From JAIYCX01 sp964353175 (lineage in GTDB: Bacteria; Bdellovibrionota_C; UBA2361; SZUA-149; DAOLCO01), in NCBI GenBank assembly GCA_964353175.1, contig CAYGUX010000004.1:1-64000 (forward strand): a stretch of DNA of 64,000 nt, written 5' to 3'. The position numbers and the translations under genes were made by a program. The number at the start of each line of letters is the position of its first letter. The first letter of the stretch is position 1. Below the pieces are notes generated by a model. The model searched no databases and was not told the DNA's origin. It saw only the letters and a list, made by a program, of their open reading frames with translations. Positions 22,664 to 30,449 of the stretch are shown piece by piece.

Positions 22664-24412
22664 CTACTGAAAGCCCGCACTAATTGAAGGTGCTTGCAGA
22701 CTTGGAGCATCACTCCTTAAAAAAGCATCAAAAAACTGGCCCGTAGTAAATAAAAGCCTAGGCTCACCAGTCATACTTCCATCAGGCCCATCCCTTAAGG
22801 GTACTGAAAGGTCTATTCTAACGACCGTTCCACCAGATGATTTTGTAAGCCCAAATCTTAAGCCTACCCCAACAGACCCATAGATACCATCTTTCAGTAA
22901 GTTACCTAATGTGTCCTCTGAAACCCCTCCAACATCTAAAAAGGCAGCACCACCAACACTCACGAGTTGAGCTACATCGTCAAGAAAATGTACTCTATCC
23001 TCAAAATTAGCAGACACACGATGGTCGCCTGTAAAAGTACGGTCAGAATACCCTCTAATACCATTAGAAGCTCCTAAGACATACTGAAAATCATCATACG
23101 TGTGATAGGATGATAAAAAAGAAAAATTAGTCGCTAGGGTATGCTGACCAACATATGCTCCACTTATATACGAAGGCCCAAAAATCTTATAGTATCTACC
23201 TTGAGCTCCAAAAGTCATCTGCCGAAAAGAATCTCCCTCATACCGAAACGAACCCGACCCCTGATAACGAATAAATTCAGAAGCTCCAAGTTTAACTCCA
23301 TCCGTATCCGTAAACCTAAATAGCAACGAATCATCCAAAGAGCCCAAGGCTCTTGGGGATATCTGCATATTAGCCGAAAATTCATTCCCTAAATTAAGAT
23401 CTTGAGGACGATCAAAAAGATCTAAGTAATTTAAAGAAACGAAGTCAGGTACCACCCTTTGAAAAGATACCGATGGACCACTAAACCTTCTATCGTCAGC
23501 TATTGATCTTGTTGAACTTCTAAAATCAGCTTCGTCCAAGCCAGTGCTCTCGTAATCACTTGCATTAGCTGTCTGAAATTGATCCCTGACATAACTATAA
23601 CCTAAAGTATATCTAAGGATAGTATCAGATGGTGTACCAGAAGAAACAGTATATCCACCCATAAAGGATTGATGTTCCTTTCTAAACACATAATCCTCCT
23701 CAGAGGCAGTAAACATCCTTTCCACTAAATCAGATACATCTGCTTGCGTAAACCAAGCAGACTTATTAACCAAACTCCTAAAAGGAAGTCCCCAAGCCGC
23801 AACTGTTCTTCTCCCATCAGAACGCTCAAAGTGTCCAATTGAAAATCTCTGTAAACTTCCTAAGAATCTTCTATCATCAAAAACTAGTTCATATTTTTTC
23901 CTACCCTCATCGTCTGCTAACAAAGCTTCAACTCTTTTTCCATACCCAAAAAGATTACCTTCAACAACTCCAATAGACTGACTTTGAGTGCCACTTCCTG
24001 AAGACAAAGAAACGACAGGGAAGAATGTCCATACATCCTGAACACTAACTACAAAATCTACAAAATCACCATCTACAGTTTTCGTAATTTTAATATCTCT
24101 TAAAAATGGTAGTGACCGAAGGTTACGAGCACTTTCTTGAACAACAAAGTCATTGTACTTATCACCAGGTTTAAAAAGCAATTCTCTCTTAACAATATCT
24201 TCTTTTGTATTAATTTTTAAAGCATTGGCCACGCCATACAGAGAACCTAGATCATCGCCAACAAAAATATCGTTCACGAACACTTTAATTTCTCGAACTC
24301 TTTTGATTGGGATTAGATTTTGAGCGTCAAGTTGACCTATCAACAAAGAAATAACTACCAATAAAAAGGGCGTATATCTGTAGATCACTGTAGTCTTATT
24401 TCTCAAAAACAC
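22664..24412 (-). CDS. Omp85/BamA-superfamily outer-membrane protein with a short POTRA region
   Basis: 582 residues. Signal peptide to about residue 31 (G-Q-L-D-A-Q). A single POTRA-like unit (about 36-125) has the pattern F-K-P-G-D-K-Y and N-L-R-S-L-P-F-L-R-D-I. The rest is a 16-strand-type barrel with alternating aromatic/polar strands and the Omp85 hallmark I-R-G-Y-S near 470. BamA has five POTRAs and essential Bam proteins are longer, so this is more likely a TamA/ShlB-like or other specialised Omp85 member for protein or lipid passage. It has its own promoter and terminator. The cassette was inserted just beyond its 3' end. Confidence 0.82.
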   Translation of the reverse strand: MFLRNKTTVIYRYTPFLLVVISLLIGQLDAQNLIPIKRVREIKVFVNDIFVGDDLGSLYGVANALKINTKEDIVKRELLFKPGDKYNDFVVQESARNLRSLPFLRDIKITKTVDGDFVDFVVSVQDVWTFFPVVSLSSGSGTQSQSIGVVEGNLFGYGKRVEALLADDEGRKKYELVFDDRRFLGSLQRFSIGHFERSDGRRTVAAWGLPFRSLVNKSAWFTQADVSDLVERMFTASEEDYVFRKEHQSFMGGYTVSSGTPSDTILRYTLGYSYVRDQFQTANASDYESTGLDEADFRSSTRSIADDRRFSGPSVSFQRVVPDFVSLNYLDLFDRPQDLNLGNEFSANMQISPRALGSLDDSLLFRFTDTDGVKLGASEFIRYQGSGSFRYEGDSFRQMTFGAQGRYYKIFGPSYISGAYVGQHTLATNFSFLSSYHTYDDFQYVLGASNGIRGYSDRTFTGDHRVSANFEDRVHFLDDVAQLVSVGGAAFLDVGGVSEDTLGNLLKDGIYGSVGVGLRFGLTKSSGGTVVRIDLSVPLRDGPDGSMTGEPRLLFTTGQFFDAFLRSDAPSLQAPSISAGFQ

Positions 24413-24574
24413 TCTAGAGAGCCCCTAGTTTAAGTTAGTTAAAGTAAGAATATTGTAAGCAAACCAGCTTACTCCCCTACATCCTTATTTTAGATGCAAA
24501 AATTCTTAAAAAACGATACCTTATATTAAGTATTTGCAATAAAAACTCCCTCCCTTTAGGCGATTAGGCAAACA

Positions 24575-25174
24575 ATGCATTCAAGTGACGATAAGGAAAA
24601 ATTATTTGAGCCGACTAAAGACCCCTTCTGCCTAAACCTATCTGTAGTTGCAAGAACTTTAATCAGACTAGAAAGGAGTGTTTTATGGATAGGCATACCT
24701 ATTCTACCTAACTTAAAAACTAAAATAGACCCAGATATTCAGTTTTTCTATCCAATTGGAGATTTTATTAGAGCCACCCTAGTTACCGTCCCTACTAAAG
24801 ACTTAATTAGTGCTAGAAATGCTCTTGCAAGCAGAGCAGAGGATTCACAGGAATCTGAGTATTTTCTAGCAATACTCAGACGATTAAGCACCCTAGATTA
24901 CCTCTACTTCCCGCTTTTAAGCTGTTTTAGCATTTTCATACTAACTATCACTTCCATTTTTCCTTTTAGCTACGACCTAAGGACACTTTTAACAATTTCC
25001 ATTATTAGCAGCATAGGAGGAATCCTTGGTTCACTCCTATTCTACCTAGAAGCTTTACGTTTTTTTTCTTTTATTAAAATTCTTGATAGCGAGATACTAA
25101 GAAGAAGTGGTAAAAGGCCTAATAAAAACATTACACCAATTCCTAACATCGCATTCTCGCGAGCCAAACAATAA
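24575..25174 (+). CDS. Hypothetical protein with two membrane segments
   Basis: 199 residues; the N-terminal half is soluble, then two long hydrophobic segments at about 112-130 and 137-158, ending in a basic tail. No family recognised. It stands 9 bases before the secreted protein gene at 25184, so the two are probably co-transcribed. Divergent from the Omp85-like gene across a 160-base promoter region. Confidence 0.6.
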   Translation: MHSSDDKEKLFEPTKDPFCLNLSVVARTLIRLERSVLWIGIPILPNLKTKIDPDIQFFYPIGDFIRATLVTVPTKDLISARNALASRAEDSQESEYFLAILRRLSTLDYLYFPLLSCFSIFILTITSIFPFSYDLRTLLTISIISSIGGILGSLLFYLEALRFFSFIKILDSEILRRSGKRPNKNITPIPNIAFSRAKQ

Positions 25175-25183
25175 AGTCAAAAT

Positions 25184-25762
25184 ATGAAACTCAATGTGCT
25201 TATCCTTATTCTCACTATAGTATTTCAATTTAACGTCATTGCGGAAGAAGCTCCTACCGAATCTCCAACTCCAGAGAATAACAATGAACCGAAGAGACCA
25301 TTTGAGAAGCTGTTTGAAACCGTTTTAGGTGAAACTGACTTTTTTGTATGTGAAAGCGACATTACAGTAGCAATCTCTAAAAAGGATAATCCAGCAGAGG
25401 CTGTATTTTATTCTAAGGCAAGTAAAAGAGGGAAAAATGGTGCCCTAATCCTAAAAGAGCTCCACATATCGCTTGAAGTATCTAAAACAAAAGCCATGAA
25501 TGAATGTCAAGCAAAATTTTCACAAAAAGATTGTTTAACACGGGGACTCATTAACAATAAAGCAGACTATACTGAATTCGACTTTGCTTCCAAAAAAGCA
25601 TTCCTAGACACGCTGGTTAAAAATTGCACTGAGCTCTCAGAGAGCAGCTGCAAGTCTGCGAAGGCTAGCGAGCCAGAATGCTACTTACTAAACCTTGAAG
25701 CACTACCAAGTAAGCCCAAAGAAGAGCCTACAGCAGAGACGAAAAGCTCTACTAAAAAATAA
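25184..25762 (+). CDS. Hypothetical secreted Cys-containing protein
   Basis: 192 residues with a signal peptide ending near A-E-E (residue 20). An acidic Pro/Glu/Asn linker follows, then a compact domain (about 45-175) with six cysteines (F-V-C-E-S, M-N-E-C-Q, K-D-C-L-T, K-N-C-T, S-S-C-K, P-E-C-Y) and a Lys/Glu/Thr-rich tail. The even number of cysteines suits a disulfide-bonded periplasmic protein. Function not recognised. Confidence 0.65.
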   Translation: MKLNVLILILTIVFQFNVIAEEAPTESPTPENNNEPKRPFEKLFETVLGETDFFVCESDITVAISKKDNPAEAVFYSKASKRGKNGALILKELHISLEVSKTKAMNECQAKFSQKDCLTRGLINNKADYTEFDFASKKAFLDTLVKNCTELSESSCKSAKASEPECYLLNLEALPSKPKEEPTAETKSSTKK

Positions 25763-25780
25763 AACATTTATATTAATGAA

Positions 25781-26329
25781 CTACGAGCTTTTGGGACCAA
25801 AAGTAATATGCATTTTTTGGTTCGTGATAGAAGATCGCTCTTCTACTACAGCTTCTTCGCCTAACTTCTCTTGAATTTTTTCGAAAATCTCTTGTCCAAG
25901 ATTGGCATAAACCACTTCTCTTCCTCTAAATCTCATAGAGAATCTGACTTTATCTCCCTCAGATAAAAATTTCTTTGCATGCCTAACCTTAGTCTCTAGA
26001 TCATGACTATCAGTACTATACCTGATTCGAATTTCCTTAACGGAGTGTATGACAGTTTTTTTACGCGCTTCGGCAGCCTTCTTCTGTTCACGATACTTTA
26101 ATTTACCGTAATCAAAAAGCCTACACACTGGCGGGTTTGCCTCTGGGGCAACCTCTACAAGATCTAATCCTTCCTCTTCGGCGATTCTAAGTGCCTCTCG
26201 AGTAATCAAAACTCCTTTCTGTTCTCCGGAGTCTAAAATCAATCTAACTTGGGGAGCTGTAATTTGTTCGTTTATGCGATGTTTTTCACTTTCTTCGTGT
26301 GAATATTTATTATTTCCTCTTTTCTGCAT
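25781..26329 (-). CDS. infC: Translation initiation factor IF-3
   Basis: Binds the 30S subunit and checks start-codon pairing. 182 residues with the N-domain H-R-I-N-E-Q-I-T-A-P-Q-V-R-L-I, the linker D-L-V-E-V-A-P-E-A-N-P-P-V-C-R-L near 76-91, and the C-domain V-K-E-I-R-I-R and V-R-F-S-M-R-F-R-G-R-E signatures. The start used is an ordinary ATG; many infC genes use a rare AUU-type start for autoregulation, which is not needed here. The usual downstream partners rpmI and rplT are absent; the next gene is convergent. Confidence 0.96.
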   Translation of the reverse strand: MQKRGNNKYSHEESEKHRINEQITAPQVRLILDSGEQKGVLITREALRIAEEEGLDLVEVAPEANPPVCRLFDYGKLKYREQKKAAEARKKTVIHSVKEIRIRYSTDSHDLETKVRHAKKFLSEGDKVRFSMRFRGREVVYANLGQEIFEKIQEKLGEEAVVEERSSITNQKMHITFGPKSS

Positions 26330-26694
26330 GCAGTGCTTAGCGGACTCCCTGTATAAAATACATTAAATTAATAATCTCTTAAATAGCTCTATATTGCGAA
26401 CTAATTCATTAGTTGATTACACTAGTAACTATTTAACATCAACAAAATCATCACTATTGCTTAGATTGAGCCTTAAAGGAAAAGGATTCCATTAAAACAC
26501 TAAAACTAAGTCCTTATATAACGAATATACCGACCTGCTCAGAATGTTAAACATTAGTATAACTTCCCAATAACCCGCAATTATAAAAGATTTCCATACT
26601 TGATGAGTCTTTTTACTTCCTTTACCGACGATCTCATAGTAAAATTTCAATTCTTTAGTCTTATATCTCATATACTTTTTAGGAATCTCAATAA
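26330..26694. other. 365-bp gene-free region between infC and the glycosidase-like gene
   Basis: AT-rich, with stops in all frames. Only a weak GTTGAT/ATCAAC inverted pair near 26412-26440 was seen. It should hold the divergent promoters for infC and the gene at 26695. No RNA gene recognised. Confidence 0.5.
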
Positions 26695-27714
26695 ATGTAT
26701 TTACCCCATCGCTTACTCACTAAAATAGTGTCCATATTTCTCATCTCTTTCTGTTCTTGCGGAGAGGCTGGCGACTTAATCGACCTAGCTTTAGATTCTC
26801 CTTCAAGAGAGCCAATTGATAAGTCCATCGTTGGATTAAACAACTTCTTTGTAAATCCGGAATTTGGAACAATAAAAGAGCAATACAACGACATCGATGG
26901 AAACCTTGGATTAAAATACTATAGAGTACTATTTGCTTGGACAGATGAAGTACAACCTTCTCCCTCCAGTCCTCTAAACTTCTCATTTTACGATGAAATA
27001 GCCATCAACATACCAGCTGGAGCAGAGGCTCTTGTTGTACTAACACATCAACCCAGCTGGATGGCAGACCCCGCCAACTGGACATCTGGTGATGCTAGAT
27101 CAACTTGGATCGATAGATTTCTAAAACCAACAGTAAATAGGTATGGCGATGTAGCAAGAATTAGTGGATTTGAAGTTTTTAATGAACCTGACATTGTCAC
27201 GGTCGCAGCTGATGAAGTTTTAGGATTAATGGATGCTGAAAATTACTTTGCACTTCTTAGAGATTCATACTTTGCAATAAAGTCCATTGCACCATCTAAA
27301 CTCGTAGTAATGGCCGCAACAACGTCTATTCAACGTGATTTTCCAAATGTATTGAACTACAACAAAAGACTTAGAGATCTAGGTGTAGATGGTTACACTG
27401 ATATTTGGAATGTTCACTATTACGCCACGTCCTACGAAACTGTCGTAACAAATAACGGTGTTGCAGACTTTCTAAATGGAGTATCTAAGCCAATCTGGGT
27501 AACAGAGTCAGGTGAGCAAGGACCAAACAAACAACTAGCTTATGTAGAAACCGCTTGGCCTTTCCTACAAAGTAAAATCTCAGGAATTCAAAGATTTTAC
27601 TATTACCAATACGGAGAAACTGGACCCATTGACAACAACTTTGGGTTAAGAACAACAGACTCCAACTTCCCAGTATCAGACCTCTACATATTCTTTAGAG
27701 ACGGAACAAGATAA
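26695..27714 (+). CDS. Secreted clan GH-A glycoside-hydrolase-like protein
   Basis: 339 residues. Hydrophobic leader with Cys20/Cys22 (F-C-S-C-G), so possibly a lipoprotein. A TIM-barrel hydrolase pattern follows: acid/base Glu in E-V-F-N-E-P-D (E164), H-Y-Y near 241, and a nucleophile candidate in I-W-V-T-E-S-G (E271). It resembles GH39/GH5-type family members, but the exact family and substrate cannot be assigned by eye. Both catalytic glutamates are present, so activity is expected. Single gene with its own terminator; probably acts on polysaccharide at the cell surface or outside. Confidence 0.75.
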   Translation: MYLPHRLLTKIVSIFLISFCSCGEAGDLIDLALDSPSREPIDKSIVGLNNFFVNPEFGTIKEQYNDIDGNLGLKYYRVLFAWTDEVQPSPSSPLNFSFYDEIAINIPAGAEALVVLTHQPSWMADPANWTSGDARSTWIDRFLKPTVNRYGDVARISGFEVFNEPDIVTVAADEVLGLMDAENYFALLRDSYFAIKSIAPSKLVVMAATTSIQRDFPNVLNYNKRLRDLGVDGYTDIWNVHYYATSYETVVTNNGVADFLNGVSKPIWVTESGEQGPNKQLAYVETAWPFLQSKISGIQRFYYYQYGETGPIDNNFGLRTTDSNFPVSDLYIFFRDGTR

Positions 27715-27736
27715 AGGACATAAAATTCCACAAAAG

Positions 27737-27764
27737 AAAAGGGGTGCAATGTGTACCCCTTTTT
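27737..27764. terminator. Bidirectional terminator
   Basis: AAAAGGGGT (27737-27745) pairs with ACCCCTTTT (27755-27763) around nine bases, flanked by T runs on either strand. It serves the convergent glycosidase-like gene and aroQ. Confidence 0.8.
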
Positions 27765-27826
27765 CTTCTTTTACACACTCAACTGGACAAATAATGGTCC
27801 AAACAAAGCATCATACTAGAGCAGGA

Positions 27827-28264
27827 CTAAACCTTACTGAGTAAAAACTGAAGCCCAAGCTCATATCCCAAAACTCCAGCCCCACAAATAACCGAATCAA
27901 CTACTTCGCTAACATAGGAGTGATGTCGAAAATCCTCTCTAGTATAAATATTACTGATATGGACTTCCACTTTTGGACAACTTAATGCTGACAAACAATC
28001 TCTAAGCGCAATACTAGTATGAGAATAGGCTCCCGGATTAATAATCAAACCCTTCAATTCATTTCTTAAATCTTGGACCTTATCAATCAATCCGCCTTCG
28101 TGATTAGACTGATGCGACACTAAAGTTAAAGCGGAGCCCGCGAGCATCTTAGATAGGCCCAGTTCGATATCTTTTAAAGTACTATTTCCATAAATATGAG
28201 GCTCTCTTTCGCCTAATAAGTTTAAGTTTGGACCATTTAAGAGTAATATTTTATCTGCCGCCAA
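27827..28264 (-). CDS. aroQ: 3-dehydroquinate dehydratase, type II
   Basis: Dehydrates 3-dehydroquinate, third step of the shikimate pathway. 145 residues with the family motifs L-L-N-G-P-N-L-N-L-L-G-E-R at 7-19 (catalytic Arg) and I-Y-G (catalytic Tyr near 24), I-N-P-G-A-Y-S-H-T-S near 75, and V-E-V-H-I-S-N-I (catalytic His) near 99. Follows a small TPR-like gene by 4 bases. Other pathway genes in the window are aroA and the DAHP synthase gene at 60.1 kb. Confidence 0.95.
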   Translation of the reverse strand: MAADKILLLNGPNLNLLGEREPHIYGNSTLKDIELGLSKMLAGSALTLVSHQSNHEGGLIDKVQDLRNELKGLIINPGAYSHTSIALRDCLSALSCPKVEVHISNIYTREDFRHHSYVSEVVDSVICGAGVLGYELGLQFLLSKV

Positions 28265-28268
28265 AATA

Positions 28269-28532
28269 CTAAACCTCTATCTCTGCTAATGTTTTTTTAA
28301 TCGCTTGCTTACTGGAGTCTGAATTAGTCTTAGAACATATACCTAAATATGTTTTAATCCTACCTATCAAAAACACAACCTCTTCAGACTCACTAGACAC
28401 TTCATTTAATTCCCTAATGCAAAAATCATAGTAGCCGTCTTCAAAAAAAGATTTTGCCAATCCGATTCGAGATTTAACATCTTTGGGATTATTGGAGAGG
28501 AGCTTAAATAGCTCCTCTCGAGGCATCGACAT
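28269..28532 (-). CDS. Small TPR-like protein
   Basis: 87 residues, no signal peptide. The segments K-D-V-K-S-R-I-G-L-A-K-S-F-F-E-D-G-Y-Y and following helices have the spacing of a TPR hairpin, as in the C-terminal module of FimV-like pilus proteins or general adaptor proteins. It lies 44 bases after the 28577 lipoprotein gene and 4 bases before aroQ, so its link could be to either. Function unknown. Confidence 0.6.
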   Translation of the reverse strand: MSMPREELFKLLSNNPKDVKSRIGLAKSFFEDGYYDFCIRELNEVSSESEEVVFLIGRIKTYLGICSKTNSDSSKQAIKKTLAEIEV

Positions 28533-28576
28533 ATGAGGCTCCTTAAAAGTAGGGCTTCGTCAACATGACTTACATA

Positions 28577-29665
28577 TTAACAATTATCAAAGTTTTGTAT
28601 AATAACAGCAGCAGCCTGCCTAACGATAATAGTTTCACCGTTTCCATCCACCATAGTAACCGTAAACACGACATTATAAGTTCCGTCAGGAGTAAAAGTA
28701 TTAGTTCCAGAAAAGTACTTATCAACCAAAGTAAGCTCTGTCTGAGAAGTATTTTGAGTAAAAACACCTTGCAAATCTACGGACCCATTAGGTTGAATAA
28801 CTAGTCCACCTAGCTGCCTCAGCGATGAAACTGAGCTACTACCCAAGTTCACTTCAAACTGTATGCTTTGAACAAATACTCTTTGATCACGCTGGTTGTT
28901 AATAGTGATAATATAGCTATCAGGCCCAAATGTCTCAGGATCGAATGTTCCTCTTGGCACTGCCGCTATCGGAGGTGTCGCAGTAGGGTCAGCTGGAATC
29001 GCAACTGGATTATTTCCATCATTATCACAATCTGCATCTTGGGAGTTATCGATATTACCCACTCTTCCACCATCACCAGAAACGGAACTAAAAGTAATTT
29101 CCGTCAAAGTAACATCTTCACCACTTGGAGGCTCAACAATTACTCCTCCGCCAAGATTACCGCCCGCAGCCCCTGGAAATCCATCAAACCCTTCAGGGAT
29201 CTCACCTACTACCTTATAAGTTTTCCTTACAACCAAATTATACCCTTGCGGTCCACGGCATTCCACTAGGAAACTCCCTGGAGTCAAACCACCAAAAACC
29301 CCACTCATCTTCCCTTCTGAGTTAGTAGTCTCAAAAGCTACGCCACCTCTAGAAGGTTCAATAATGGAAATACCATGTTCTGTCTCACAATTAATTCTTA
29401 TATAAGACAATGGCGCTCCATTAGGATCAGTCGCAGTGATTAAGAAATTAACCTTACCACCCGTTGGAATCGTCTCTGCTCTCTCAAGCTCTATTCTCAT
29501 ATTACTGCCGGCAGCACCATCTGAGACAAACTGAGATCCTGTTCCAGAACTAGAAGTTGAGGCTCCTCCATCAGTATCGCCACTTCCACCGCTACAAGAA
29601 GCAAATACTACTAAACCTGTTAAAGCCAAAAGACTCGCGATTGTAATTGAATGTTTTTGTTTCAT
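28577..29665 (-). CDS. Lipoprotein with Ig-like domain and Ca-binding-type motif
   Basis: 362 residues. The lipoprotein signal has its lipid-anchored Cys at 24 (F-A-S-C), then a Gly/Ser linker and a bacterial Ig-like (Big/invasin-type) beta domain at about 55-155. An acidic D-A-D-C-D-N-D-G-N segment near 211-219 looks like a calcium site, followed by a second beta-rich domain. Together with the 29704 gene it forms a lipoprotein pair directly downstream of pilQ, so a role with the pilus at the outer membrane is possible but unproven. Confidence 0.75.
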   Translation of the reverse strand: MKQKHSITIASLLALTGLVVFASCSGGSGDTDGGASTSSSGTGSQFVSDGAAGSNMRIELERAETIPTGGKVNFLITATDPNGAPLSYIRINCETEHGISIIEPSRGGVAFETTNSEGKMSGVFGGLTPGSFLVECRGPQGYNLVVRKTYKVVGEIPEGFDGFPGAAGGNLGGGVIVEPPSGEDVTLTEITFSSVSGDGGRVGNIDNSQDADCDNDGNNPVAIPADPTATPPIAAVPRGTFDPETFGPDSYIITINNQRDQRVFVQSIQFEVNLGSSSVSSLRQLGGLVIQPNGSVDLQGVFTQNTSQTELTLVDKYFSGTNTFTPDGTYNVVFTVTMVDGNGETIIVRQAAAVIIQNFDNC

Positions 29666-29703
29666 AACCTCACCTTATTAAAAAAACTAGTTCCAGAAAT
29701 ATT

Positions 29704-30411
29704 TTATAATCCGCCAGCCTCAATTGCAGGAACAGCCGGAGTAGTAATTAAGTCCCCACCAGTACCATTACCAGTTTGAAAATCTGGATTCCCATCACCA
29801 TTAAAATCAGAACAACATTCAGAATTTTCCACGAACTGTATGAAGTAATTTAATGGATTAGTTGTCAACACATCACCTGACTGAGTAATTCCAGTCGCTG
29901 AGCAAATAGCTGTCATTCGAAATGGTAACTCAGGAAAAGATGCTTTATTATTATTAATAAAAGAATAAATGTCAGGAGAAAGTATTTGGAAACCAAAATA
30001 GGAGATATTACCCAAAGCTCCCGTAGTAACTCCTCCAGCTGCTCCATCGGTTGGAGTAGCCCCTAAAACAGTACTACTAGCATAGCTTTCGCTTGGGATC
30101 GAAATAAAGCTTCCTTCAACAGAATAATCACAATCTATTCTCACTAACCTAATAAACTGCCTTGAAAGATTATTCCTAAGTCCCATAAACACAGTAGTTT
30201 GAAGTCCATCAAATCCCAAAGGAGACACATCAGAAAACAATGGTAAAATATCCCCAGATTTCCCAACCGATCCAGTTGAATCTTCAAAATATCCAAACGC
30301 CAAAAACGAAGTGCCCTGATCATTATTAGATGAGCTACCCCCGCATGAAATGAAACCAAATACTACCACACCAACTAACAAGCATTTAACTATTTTTCTT
30401 ATTTTATTCAT
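29704..30411 (-). CDS. Lipoprotein downstream of pilQ
   Basis: 235 residues, lipobox F-I-S-C with Cys23, then a Gly/Ser/Asn linker. The C-terminal part has C-C-S-D-F-N-G-D-G-N-P-D-F, an EF/FG-GAP-like calcium loop. The rest is beta-rich. Starts 38 bases after pilQ and is followed 38 bases later by another lipoprotein gene. Not PilP by any motif I can see. Function unknown; likely co-expressed with the pilus genes. Confidence 0.7.
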   Translation of the reverse strand: MNKIRKIVKCLLVGVVVFGFISCGGSSSNNDQGTSFLAFGYFEDSTGSVGKSGDILPLFSDVSPLGFDGLQTTVFMGLRNNLSRQFIRLVRIDCDYSVEGSFISIPSESYASSTVLGATPTDGAAGGVTTGALGNISYFGFQILSPDIYSFINNNKASFPELPFRMTAICSATGITQSGDVLTTNPLNYFIQFVENSECCSDFNGDGNPDFQTGNGTGGDLITTPAVPAIEAGGL

Positions 30412-30449
30412 ATATTTTCTCCAAAAATTTCTTACTGAGGATGAAATGC

